From Tetraselmis striata (Eukaryota; Chlorophyta; Chlorodendrophyceae; Chlorodendrales; Chlorodendraceae), in the NCBI GenBank assembly GCA_006384855.1, contig VCJN01002783.1, forward strand, positions 79,883 through 143,882: a stretch of DNA of 64,000 nt. Direction: 5' to 3'. A program made the translations under genes and the position numbers. The notes under the pieces were generated by a model. That model was not told the DNA's origin and made no database searches. It was given only the letters and a program-made list of their open reading frames with translations. Positions 43,150-53,284 of the stretch are shown here, in pieces; within the stretch, counting starts at the first letter, position 1, and each line of letters begins with the position of its first letter.

Positions 43150-43480
43150 CCCCTAAGACCCGTGCCCGGCTGAGTGCGGCAGGGGGCTGAGCGGGGTGGC
43201 CGGTTTGTGACGGGTCCTTGGACCCTGCGACGACCAGGGAGCCCCACGGGGAGCTTTTCAAATATTACTCATAGTCATGGTAGCGCCTGCTGGCGCCGCC
43301 GGGCAGCATCCATGTACATGAGGCTGCTAAGAATAATTCTTGTACGTCCTCGGCCTTGCGTCGGCCTCTCCGAGACCCGCCTACGGGTGGGGAGGGGGTG
43401 TGTACGACTCGGACGTGGGCAGCCTACTCGCGAGGGATGTTCGCAATATTGTGTTCTCGTGTCTCGGTACGACCCGCGAC
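43150..43480 (+). repeat. Dispersed repeat, copy 1 (partner at 58525)
   Basis: Shares GGGAGCCCCACGGGG, GGCTGCTAAGAATAATT, CTCGGCCTTGCGTCGGCCTC and GGGTGTGTACGACTCGGACG with 58525-58860 in the same orientation and order, roughly three quarters identical by eye. It lies just upstream of a DIRS-like remnant, so it may belong to that element. Confidence 0.75.
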
Positions 43481-43504
43481 TGACCTGCAAAAAATATGGC
43501 GTAC

Positions 43505-43521
43505 CCCCCCCCCCCCCCCCA
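43505..43521. repeat. Poly(C) tract
   Basis: About 17 C residues between the dispersed repeat and the DIRS-like remnant. Confidence 0.85.
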
Positions 43522-43779
43522 CCCACCCGTATGTATTGCACATGTGAATCACTCGAGTCCCGGTACATCGGAGTATTCGGCGGCGCCCTGCGGCCGACCC
43601 GTTCGGAACACCCGGGAAACCCTCAGCCGCCCCGTGAATCAAAGCGGGCGAGGGCGGTGAGGGAGAGGAGATCGGAGCCCGGCGCGAGTCCCCACGACGG
43701 GATTCTCAGAAGCCCCCGCCTCTCCCCCGCGGAGGCCAACAGCGCGCTAGGTTAGAGCAGCACCGCAGCGACCCCGACC

Positions 43780-45330
43780 GCCCATGCAACGCGGCGTGGC
43801 TGCTCCCCCTACAACGCGGCGTGGTTGGACCCTACGTGCGAGGCGGTGGACTCGCCGCACCTACCGGAATGATGCGGACTGGCGCCGAGAGAACAACTAG
43901 TACAACGCATCATGCCCCATGCTACCCGACCTTGTGCATAAACTGCAACAGAGTGGCGCGGCGGCTATGTTGATCGCGCCTCGGTGGGAAAGCAAGGCGA
44001 GGTACCAGCCACTCACCGAGATGGTGGCGGAGGAGTTTGGCGGTGGAGCCGCGCGCCGGCTAGTTTTGTCCAGGGTGGCGAGGCGGGCAAGGTGTGATCA
44101 GCATGCCTCACTGGCCCGTGACGAGATTCCGCGTACCCTTCTGGTCTAAATCTATCTCCGACGCGGGGCCATGAGTGCTAAGTTACGTTTTTTTCCCGGT
44201 AGCGGCCACCCACTGCCGGTGGTACATGTAGCACCGGTACGAGCCACGGCAGTGAAGTACGGCGTAGAGGTCGCGGGTTGTACGACGCCATGGGCCGATT
44301 TGACGCGGCCGTACATGTCACAGTTACTAGGGTGTGACACCTTGAGCGCCCAAAACATGGAGCTCTTGTTAGCCGCGTGGGCGCCTACCATGGGGGCATC
44401 GTACGCCAGTTGCATGAAGCGGTACCTCCGCTTCTGCGAGGAGGATCAGCGGCCACCCCTAGCCGCGGACATAGGTACTACGGTGTGACTCGTCAGGTGA
44501 TTTAGTAACCTTGGGACGATCAACAAGGTAGGCCGTCAACAACTTCTTCAAGGAACCACGGCCGGGAGCAAAGAGTTGTAGGTGATCTTGTGGGCTGGGT
44601 CCCCAAGGGCCTTGCGGCGTCACATGTGACGCTGCACCCCAACTTGATGTGGGCTCCGTTACCCGCACGCGTGGTGTCGAAGGCCATGACCCTAGCTAAA
44701 GCCCTACGCCTAGAGATTGGCCTTACCTTGGGCACTGACCCGGGTACCGTTGTGTGTGTGGAACTATTGTTCCGCGCCAGCTTGGTAGTCGTCGTATTCT
44801 ATCTGTTATTCTCCCGCGGTGTAGCGGCGGCAGTTGAGTGATGCACGGGAGACCTTGCGGACTTGCGGTCACCCCGGACGGCGAGATCCTCCTATACCAT
44901 CGTAACCGGAAGGGCAAGCGGGGCGCTGATGCAAGCAAGAAGTTGATGAATCAGCTGCCAGCGTAAGAGCATGCGGACATCGCGGAGCTGCTGCGATACT
45001 TCGATGCCGCAGGTCACCTGTTTGCCAGCGGGCGCGTGCCAGCGGCGTGATGGGCCATCGCATCGGCCACCGCGGGGGGGGGGCATATCAAGTAAGTGGA
45101 CGGCATACACCCTGCTCACCGGTTAGCTGAGCCGTGCATGAAGCCCCCCCCCCCCACACCCCCCTCACGGGGTTCGCGTTGTTGTCCCACTCCCTCCGGA
45201 AAGGGGCCACTACAACCGCATACGTGATAATCGGCGTGATGATGTAGCCGATCAAGTACTTCGGCGGCTGGGGAATGGAGTCGCGCGTGGTGCTCGACTA
45301 CATCCACCAAACGGCGCTGCCGTGTCCGGC
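43780..45330 (+). pseudogene. Decayed DIRS-like element: RNase H end and tyrosine recombinase
   Basis: The segment 43919-44147 encodes LPDLVHKLQQSGAAAMLIAP followed by RWESKARYQPLTEM, which fits the end of the RNase H region of DIRS-type pol proteins, preceded by a broken DWRREN segment. Next comes a recombinase N-terminal domain (44171-44488, ASYASCMKRYLRFCEED). Then come fragments in other frames near 44868 (VTPDGEILLYHRNRKGKR, LLRYFDAAG) and the catalytic block near 45175-45300 (LSHSLRKGATT, KYFGGWGMESRVVLDYI). Several stops and frameshifts break it. The order is RNase H then recombinase on one strand. Confidence 0.72.
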
Positions 45331-45339
45331 AGCATGTAT

Positions 45340-46440
45340 ATGTCACCTCTTTGGCTAGATAACCCGCCCCTGGGGCGGTCAGCCAGCCGTGCTGCCACGC
45401 AATGATGGGAAACTGCGAGCCCCGTGCTTTGCTATAATGGGTCATATTGAAATTATAGAAGTTCAAATTACACGAGGCCAAGTAGGACGGGTATTATTAC
45501 CCGACGCTAATGATTCTGACGTATGCATCTAGTACGCTACAACCGTGTGTCGGCGTCGACCTCGAACCCCGCCCTATTCTTGCGTTAGTGTAATTATGGG
45601 GCCTGAGCCCATGTATGTGCGAAACATTTCAAGAGATCTGAAACTTTATTATTGGTACATTGCATGCCCCTTGCTTTGCTATTAACATTCTTAACACGTT
45701 GTTTATGCTGGTGCCGTAGTACCGCGCCTGCTGTCTATGTACATCACTAGTTGCAGAGAAAGCATACAGCTGGCCACAAAAGTCTATGCATGATTTGATG
45801 GGTGTTATTCGCTTGAGGCGCTTCTAATCGATAAACGCACGCAAAATCTATGCCCGTTGCGGTCATTGCGGGAAATCTCGTGAAAAGGTGCGCAGGGTCA
45901 ATCTGATATGCAAGGGTCAATCTTACGGTGTTTGGTGCGCAAAGTCAATCTGGTGTGCTAGGGTCAATCTAACGGTGTGCGGTGCGCCGCACGCGGCACT
46001 TGTCATTGGGTAGCGTCAGTTCAACGTTTGAAGAAGGGGTTGGTGGCCGGTTTGAGGCATGGCACGCCGACATCTGAACATAAAGAACCGCGTTTTTCTC
46101 CCATGGTCGTTAAGATACATGTCTGAGCCCCCTACCCCGTGATGCTCGGCGAATGGTTTACCGTCTATGGTCAGCTAGCGGGCTACATGCGACATTCGCA
46201 AACTGGATGTTCGCTATGCAAAGAGCGGCACTCTTAGCTTGCAATCACGCGGAAATTCATATCGATTCGCCCTTTTATAATTAGTAAAACTTAGATTTGA
46301 ATAGCGGGCTAGATAGCCCTTGAGCAGTCCGCTCATTAGCTTATCGTTCCGACAGAACGGCGAAATTACATGGCATGTCAAAGATACCCCCTACGTACTC
46401 TGTCATGCCAGCCAGCCAACGCATTGTGGGTGGGGGCCAT
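45340..46440. other. Intergenic stretch
   Basis: A/T-richer sequence with a minor local duplication (CAGGGTCAATCT and TAGGGTCAATCT blocks near 45890-45970). No gene or RNA is recognised. Confidence 0.4.
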
Positions 46441-47498
46441 TGTTGACACCAGTGTTGCTGCCACTGCTGTACACCAGACAATGTAGCTAGGGTATGCGTA
46501 TTAGTACTTTAGCACATATCTGAGTGGTACGAGCACCGCGCTACGCACGCGCCGCGGGCACCGCATCGCGCCCGCCATATAGGCGTTCGGCGCACCGGGC
46601 CTGCTCACTTCTTTGTAACCAGACACTCTCCCGGCTATGGGCTTCCGCCTCCCAACCCCGACGTGCGACATGGACCAGCACGTCGGTTGCGGGGACAGGT
46701 TATGGGCCCTCTACAGCCTATGTCGGACACTAGTAAGAATGGTCTGACGCTAGACCTCGCAGGAAGTCCGTCCGGGCGGGAACCCCGGACGTAAAACCGA
46801 GACCACCGCAGCCAGAAAGGGGCCTCGACACTCGACAGGTTGTTTGCGCACCTACATCTAAAGCGCACACCCGGACGCTGGCTACCATGACGCCAACAAC
46901 CGCCATGTACTGGCTCCCTCGCCAGCTACCACGACGCCAGCGACTGCCGCGTACCGCAGTTCCCGCGCGCCCGAAGAGATTCTCGGCTCGGCCGACTGGA
47001 AAATTCGGGCAACGCTCGTCGAGTAGTATGAAGTCGCATGCGAAGCTCGGCACACCAGCGCCAAGGAGAAGTGGCCACCCGCGACTTTTATCCGCTCGAC
47101 AGCCGGCGCCGTCAGATTCCCTAGAGGATCTGCCCCGATCCATGCCGAGGTCAGGGCATGGCGGGCTGCCTCTCTAGGCTAGCGACTATCGTTAGCAACC
47201 GAAACCCCTGCTTGGCGCATCCCCTTGCGACATTGGGAGGGGATGTTGACACCAGTGTTGCTGCCACTGCTGTACACCAGACAATGTAGCTAGGGTATGC
47301 GTATTAGTACTTTAGCACATATCTGAGTGGTACGAGCACCGCGCTACGCACGCGCCGCGGGCACCGCATCGCGCCCGCCATATAGGCGTTCGGCGCACCG
47401 GGCATGCTCACTTCTTTGTAACCAAACACTCTCCCGGCTATGGGCTTCCGCCTCCCAACCCCGACGTGCGACATGGACCAGCACGTCGGTTGCGGGGA
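46441..47498 (+). mobile_element. TRIM-like miniature LTR retrotransposon 1
   Basis: 5' LTR at about 46441-46697 and 3' LTR at about 47244-47498, roughly 257 bp, with two substitutions seen by eye. Both start TGTTGACACC. The 5' LTR is followed by GGTTATGGGCCCTCTA, a conserved primer-binding-type block also found in TRIM 2. The polypurine tract GGGAGGGGA directly precedes the 3' LTR. The interior of about 550 bp has no gag or pol. The far end of the 3' LTR differs from the 5' LTR, and no target duplication was found. Confidence 0.88.
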
Positions 47499-47680
47499 GG
47501 TTGCGCATGACAAGCATGATAAGGGCATGTAATGTCATAATGTGTCGCTCCTCGCAAGCTCCCGGGCGCGAAGACCCTTTGGATGCGTCTTCTTGCCCCC
47601 ATCGTAATTTCGGCTCCTCCCCTTTGGTCATGTGTGACATGTTCTACAACATGAGCGCGGACATATGCGGTAGTCGTGAC

Positions 47681-48014
47681 CAGGGTTGGGCTGCAGTCCA
47701 CTTTCCAGTTTTGCAAGCTGCAGCGCAAGACTGCAGGCGGCATGCAGGCTGCAGTACTGCACGCTGCAGGCAGGCAATAGTGCATGCTGCAGTCAACATG
47801 CTGCGGTACTGCAGGCCGCAGCGCAGACTGCAATAGCACTGAAACTGTTGATTATAGGGAAGGGCGGGACAAAGAAGGGCATATTTGTGGGGCACTTTGG
47901 GTAACTGCACTGCAGCCCCTTTTCGGGAAGTACTGCAGGCTGCAGTGCAGTAGCTTAACTGCGGGCTGCAGTTTCTGCAGTCTGCAGTGCAGTAGATACT
48001 GCAGCCCAACCCTA
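47681..48014. mobile_element. Non-autonomous hAT-type MITE, CTGCAG-rich
   Basis: 334 bp with terminal inverted repeats CAGGGTTGGGCTGCAGT and (reverse complement of the right end) TAGGGTTGGGCTGCAGT, flanked by the perfect 8-bp duplication GTCGTGAC (47673-47680 and 48015-48022). An 8-bp duplication with CAGGGTTGG-type ends is characteristic of hAT transposons. The interior is packed with CTGCAG palindromes and has no coding capacity. Confidence 0.9.
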
Positions 48015-48029
48015 GTCGTGACATTTGCG

Positions 48030-49285
48030 TTGATGGGGGCGAGCCCGCGCTTAGCCCACGGTGCGGGAGGCATAAATGAACATGCGCCCCTGTAAAATCG
48101 AAAGTGCTTTATGCTGTGTACTACTTTAATCCAGCGAGGCGCAGCAAGCGGCGCTTATCTTGCAGCTTGGAAAATGGTGGGATTGAACATTTAAGAGAAT
48201 TGTTTGCATTATTGACACATTGTCATGGAAATGCCCATGCATTGCAACGGCAGCATGCATGGATTTGTCTCAAACTTGCGCGACATTCATGCCATCCATA
48301 TGTTCACCAAGCACCGGGAGCGCGCGTGCAAATGCGACTGACGGTAGTTGTACCGCCAACATGTTGCTCCCACGTGTTTCGGGAGTTCCAGACGTGTGCC
48401 AAACAACGCCATTGCCGAAAAACATTCTTACAAGTGTGATAGCCGGACGAAGCAGCTGCCTCTTTGGCATAGGAGGCTTGCATGGACTGAAAGACGAGGC
48501 TTCATGGCCCCGTAGCCCCATGGCCTTGGCACCAAGGCGGGGGTACGCAGAATTCGAGAATAGGAAACATCATCCCAACGAGACTACCACTGAAGTACTA
48601 ATACGTGTAATGTAGTAGCGTGAATAAAAAACAACCGGGAGCACACCCGCCTATACCAATACGAAGCGCGCCGTCCCACCCTACAGCAAAATCAGGCATA
48701 TCGGCCGCCCGGGCCCAGGGCGACCCGCCAGGCGCCGCACCCATCCCCCACACAAGACGTTCGCGGACGGAGCGCAAGACTTCCGCTCACTAGTCGGCTC
48801 ATCGGCAACTTCGGTGCAAGCACAGCCCTAATCGCTCTGTGGCCTACACCGATTGGCAGGTATGATAAGCCAGCGGCAGATGAATACGCGGCGCGCGCCG
48901 TGCTGGTAGTGCGCGCTTCGCTCAGTAGGAGCAGCACTCAGTAGGGCATGCGAGTTCCGTGCGGCTCCTTACGCTTGCTGCTCCGGCAGGTCAGCGGAGC
49001 GTAGGCGAGAGCAGAGTCTTGTGCGAAGAAACCCTTCGCGACTATCTATCTTGGCGACCTGTGGCTGAGCTTCCTTGCACATCCCCGTGGCCAGCGACAC
49101 GCTAGCAGCGCGCTGGCAAGGCTGGGGGGGGGGGGGGGGGCAGCTGTGTGTGGTTGAGCCGGAGGCTCCTTACACTGCGCGGGCCTCACAGGCAGGAGCA
49201 CTCACCCATCACGCGGACTTGCCCCTGGGGGCAGCGGACTGCAGAGGCACGCACTGCAATCGGAGCGCTTCGGACCTGCGGCCTG
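48030..49285. other. Intergenic stretch before the LMBR1-like gene
   Basis: No gene recognised. A poly(G) run lies at about 49123-49141, some 150 bp before the start codon of the LMBR1-like gene. Confidence 0.4.
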
Positions 49286-49291
49286 CGCACG

Positions 49292-51338
49292 ATGGCAGCC
49301 TCGACGCTGCACGCGAAAGCGTCCTTCGTGTTCGTCGTCGTCGTGTTCGCGTTCACAATCGTCATCTCCATCGCGGCGTGCGTCTTCTTCGTTCGACACT
49401 TCGCGAACGCCAGGAGTAAACTGCACAGCCGCATGGGGTCAATATCCCTTGTCATTGTCTACTGGGTGGTGACCTACCCCCAGGTAGCTTCCCCATTCGT
49501 CACGGATTCTTTTCCTTCGCACATATACCCGCACATGAGCAGCGGCACACACCCACTTGCCCCCACTCACACACAACTCAAACGATTCCCGGCTGACGGC
49601 ACTCGCGCATACCCCCTGTCCATGCTCCTCCACATGTGTCTCCAGGTCTTTGTTGGGATGGACATGATGGACGTCAGCCTGTGCCCCCTGAATAATATGA
49701 TATACAGCGAGACTGGCAACTCCTGCTTCCTTCCTATCGATACGATATGGCGCGTTCTGAAGGGCGCCAACCTGCTATACATCGGATTGATCGCCCCCTT
49801 TGCGGTCACCTGGCTCTACAGCCATGGCAGGTAATGTACTGGGACGGGCATGCCACCCCATCAGTGCTCGGCGGTTCCGCATGCCATCCCTCTTGGCCAA
49901 TACTATAACAAGCTCGCCATACATCCCTGCCGCCCAGATCATGGGGCAAGAGACTGATGCTGTCCATGGCTATGGCGATGCTCATGATGGGTGTCCTGGC
50001 GGCGGTGATCGTTATCCCATACGGTGCGCGCCCCCTCCCCCAACACCCACCCAACCACTCACCCCCTCATTACCGACGCGCCGCTTCATCCAAACCCTTC
50101 AGCCCCCCTCCTCGGGCTCCCGCGTGCAGTGCCTAGCCTGCGTGCGCAACATGGCTGGAATTGCAACACGTCGGCCTCTCCAGGGTGACAGCTGCCCCCC
50201 CTCCCCCCTTCCCGCTGCAGTCGCGAATGGAAGCGGAAATGGAAGCTCCTCTGGCATTTTGCTGATCTCCGATTCGACGCCATGGCAGACTGAGAACGCC
50301 ACCGACTCCGAATGCTTGGATGACACAACTCCTCTTCCCGAGCCAGTTCCTCAAGGTGCCAAACCGGCTGATGTGAATTTCCTGCACTATGAGCGCTTTG
50401 AGGTATGTCAGGCACCGGTGCCACTAGCCTGATGTCGACACCCACATCCATTACTGTGCTTTCGGCTGCCCAGTCTCCAGCTCATAGCGCTGTTCTGCTT
50501 CTGGCGTGTGCGCACCCTCCAGGACTCCGTATTGAACATAAGTACAAGCTGCACCTGGGAGGGAAACCACATTGAGCTCGTGTCCAATAGCTTCACAACC
50601 ATCAACGACTTTGCGGGACACGCCATGGCGATGTTTTCTTTCCTGGGTGCGCGGGCGCTTGCTTTTGCCCCATGGTAGCAGCTAACTATCCGAATGTGAT
50701 GCCCTGACCATGCTCGTCTGCCCCCACCCCCGGCCCTCGCCCTGCTCCCCCCCCCCCCCCCCCCCCCCTGTGCGCTCGCCCCTTGACAGGCTACCCTTTG
50801 TTTTGCACATTGGCCGGTGTCGGCTTTGTGGTTCAACCATGGAAACTCATCACCAGCTTTGTGACACGGCCACGCTCGCCTATCAGCAAGTCTGACTTTA
50901 TCAGGCGGGGCAAGAAGGTCATGGAGGAGGCGCAGGACATCCAGGCACCCCCCCTCTTTCTGCCCCCAATGATCCATAACCACCACAGTAAATGAAATTG
51001 TGCTTCTCTGGACCGCAACTTCCCCCCTTGAAAGTGTCAGGAGTGCAGCTCTTGGCCTCCTTGCTGATCCACCCACACGCTCTATGCCCGCAGTTGAAAG
51101 ATGCGCAGGCACAGAAGGACATCAGGGAGTCGGTAAAGCGCGTGAACATACGGCTTTGGATCCGGCGACACAATCTGAATAGGTCGGGACTGCAGTTTCA
51201 TCCTCCTTTGCCACAAGGCTATTGCAGCGAACGCTGCAACTTCAATGTGTTTCGTATCCTTAGCAGCAACGTTTTTTGGGGGGGGGGCTGTGTGGGCCGT
51301 TAAGGATGCGGGGGAAGGGGGGGCGGGGGGGGGTTGGT

Positions 51339-51369
<31 letters not shown>

Positions 51370-52478
51370 GCAGTAACCACACCTGCAAGACTATGTGCCC
51401 AGCCAAAGCCTCGACTCATATGTACATGGACAGCTAAAAGTCTCCATATGGCACCCTTTCCTGTGCAGGCAACTGGCGCTTCTGGAATCCGCTGAGGAGC
51501 GCCTTTCTCAATTCTACCCCCAGGCGCGCAGTGGCAGTTGTCGCGCGCCCCGCTCAATGGCATGCGTTTGCATGCCGGGAAATCTTTCTCTGCCTACACG
51601 ACGCTTGACTGCGTATATTGCCTCACAGGGGGAGGAGCGCGACCTGGTGTGGACGCTCCAGGTGCTGAAGAACTATGCCACACTGATTCACGGGATTGGC
51701 GGAGTGATCTTCTCGGTGCTGTGGATTCTCAACGTGGCGCTCTTTATCCTGCCTGCGCGGCCTATCAGCCCCTGGCTCAACGCCGTGCTTGTGTATAACC
51801 GAGACGACAGCGTAAAGGCATATTTTCGCAACATGGCAGTGTTTTGCTTCATGGCAATGCTCCTGTCGCACCTGTTCCTGTGCACTTTCACGGGGCTGCG
51901 GACGCTACAGAACTCTCTTCGGTTCATGACGGTGAGAGAGCCAGGCTACTGTGTGCTTGCCTCTTGACAGCACCTGCACGTCCGTCCCGTCTGACAACCG
52001 AGTATACTGTCCCTCTTGCGTGCACAGGTGCACGCGATCAGGCCGCAAAGCACGGAGATGACCACCCTCTTCATTAACGCCTGGTGGCTGTCTGCAGTCA
52101 GCAGCTCGCAGATGCACATGATCGTGTACAATCTGAGCGCTGCACTGTTTGGGACTGCCGTTTTGGATCTGACCATGGAAGAGGTGAGGTTGCGGGCCGC
52201 GTTCAAGCGCGCATGTTGAACATGCTTGCAACAGCGAGAGTCGTGGGCATCCGACTGACGGCTGCTTTGTTGGTGTTACGTGTGCACAGACTAGCATCGT
52301 GTACAGGGAGTTTCCAGTGATGACTGTCTTTGCGAGAGTCTTTCCCATCCAGTTTGTTATCATCACAGGCATCACATTAGTCGTGAAAATTGTGTTCAGC
52401 AGCTGCAACCCTGCCAGTCACTTCATGACAAGGGTGCAGAAGTACATTGAACTCGGACTGCCAGACTGTAGATTCTGA
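49292..52478 (+). CDS. LMBR1-like multi-pass membrane protein
   Basis: Eleven exons: 49292-49483, 49646-49830, 49938-50023, 50221-50402, 50523-50646, 50790-50944, 51094-51182, 51469-51523, 51629-51931, 52028-52183 and 52290-52478, all in phase, 571 residues. It resembles the LMBR1/LMBRD1 family, including the lysosomal cobalamin transport factor. It has an N-terminal membrane helix (SFVFVVVVFAFTIVISIAAC), two more, a luminal loop, then GVGFVVQPWKLI and a charged coiled coil (RRGKKVMEEAQDI, KDAQAQKDIRESVKR, ESAEERLSQFYP). Hydrophobic helices follow with CTFTGLRTLQNSLRF, an R-PQ-T motif and a C-terminal helix. The substrate is unknown. The donors after exons 6 and 8 are GC. Exon 5 could begin upstream at 50481. 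TGTAA lies at 52617. Confidence 0.8.
50748..50769. repeat. Poly(C) tract in LMBR1-like intron 5
   Basis: About 22 C residues on the sense strand, ending about 20 bp before the exon 6 acceptor, where it can act as the polypyrimidine tract. Confidence 0.85.
51340..51371. repeat. (GT)n plus poly(G) tract in LMBR1-like intron 7
   Basis: A short GT run directly followed by about 20 G residues on the sense strand. Confidence 0.85.
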
Positions 52479-52616
52479 GCCAGACACCTCGGTAACTTTT
52501 AACTATCCGTGCAGCAACTCGCCTACGCAGCGATACCTCAAAGGTACAATGCGTCCCTCAGGGCGATAAATAAATTAGTCTGTCCTGCGATTTGCACTGA
52601 TGACATCATCTTGAAA

Positions 52617-52621
52617 TGTAA
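52617..52621 (+). promoter_or_regulatory. TGTAA polyadenylation signal of the LMBR1-like gene
   Basis: TGTAA about 140 bp after the TGA stop. Confidence 0.45.
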
Positions 52622-52629
52622 AAAGTTTG

Positions 52630-53280
52630 CCATTAGTAGCTTGTGAATCTCTGCACCATCATGGCTCGTTACAGCATCTCGTTTTACACATATCAGCAGG
52701 CGTCGCCATGGTTGAGCGTTGAGTGAGTTCAAATATACATCGCCCCGTGAAGGTATTCCTTGTTTGCCGAATGATGCAAGAGCGTTTGCCTCGTTACGTG
52801 TTCGGGGTAGGCGCAACTCTGTAGGCGCAACTCTGTAGGAAGCGAACGTATTCTAGCTGTTCAGGCATATTGCGCAGGTAGGACTGATAGAGGTATTGTA
52901 TGGGCTACATGTTCTTGACCCACCAGTCTGTGCGCCAGGTTTTGGGCAACACCCTATGGTGCTTTTTTGTGAAATGCATGCAGTTTCCTCTGCATGTGTG
53001 AGTGTTAGACGTCCTATGTCCTCCCTACCACATTTCGCCACCCACTTTGCGATGCTGGCAGTAGACCGGGATGACCTCTCATTGAGAGGCGCCTAGTTAT
53101 TCATGCAACCCTTCAGCTCACTAAGAGGCCTCGCTCGCGCGGAGAGTGCATTGGAGTGCTCACCTTTGCTGCGGCTTGTCATGGGCACATATCCACATTC
53201 GACGCCACAGATTGTCGGTCATCCAATCATGCAACCGTAGTGGTGTAGCACACCCGCCATCCAACATGCCTCGTTGCCTG
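52630..53280. other. Intergenic stretch
   Basis: The 3' flank of the LMBR1-like gene. Only short, unsupported frames are seen. A 15-bp tandem duplication, GTAGGCGCAACTCT, occurs near 52810-52835. Confidence 0.4.
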
Positions 53281-53284
53281 CCCT

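Larger units (their letters stand above)
39760..43750. other. Intergenic and repeat-bearing stretch
   Basis: Contains a long poly(G) run at about 40119-40164. There is also a pair of diverged direct repeats (about 41570-41830 and 42030-42260, sharing GAGTTGGATGTCATC and CGAGGACCACACCA-like blocks) and a block at 43150-43480 that recurs at 58525-58860. Frames here are short and unrecognised. Confidence 0.45.

Noticed and set aside
46441..47498. Simple tandem duplication instead of an LTR element
   Set aside because: A polypurine tract directly before the second copy, a conserved block after the first, TG-start ends and related elements elsewhere with a target duplication fit an LTR element better.
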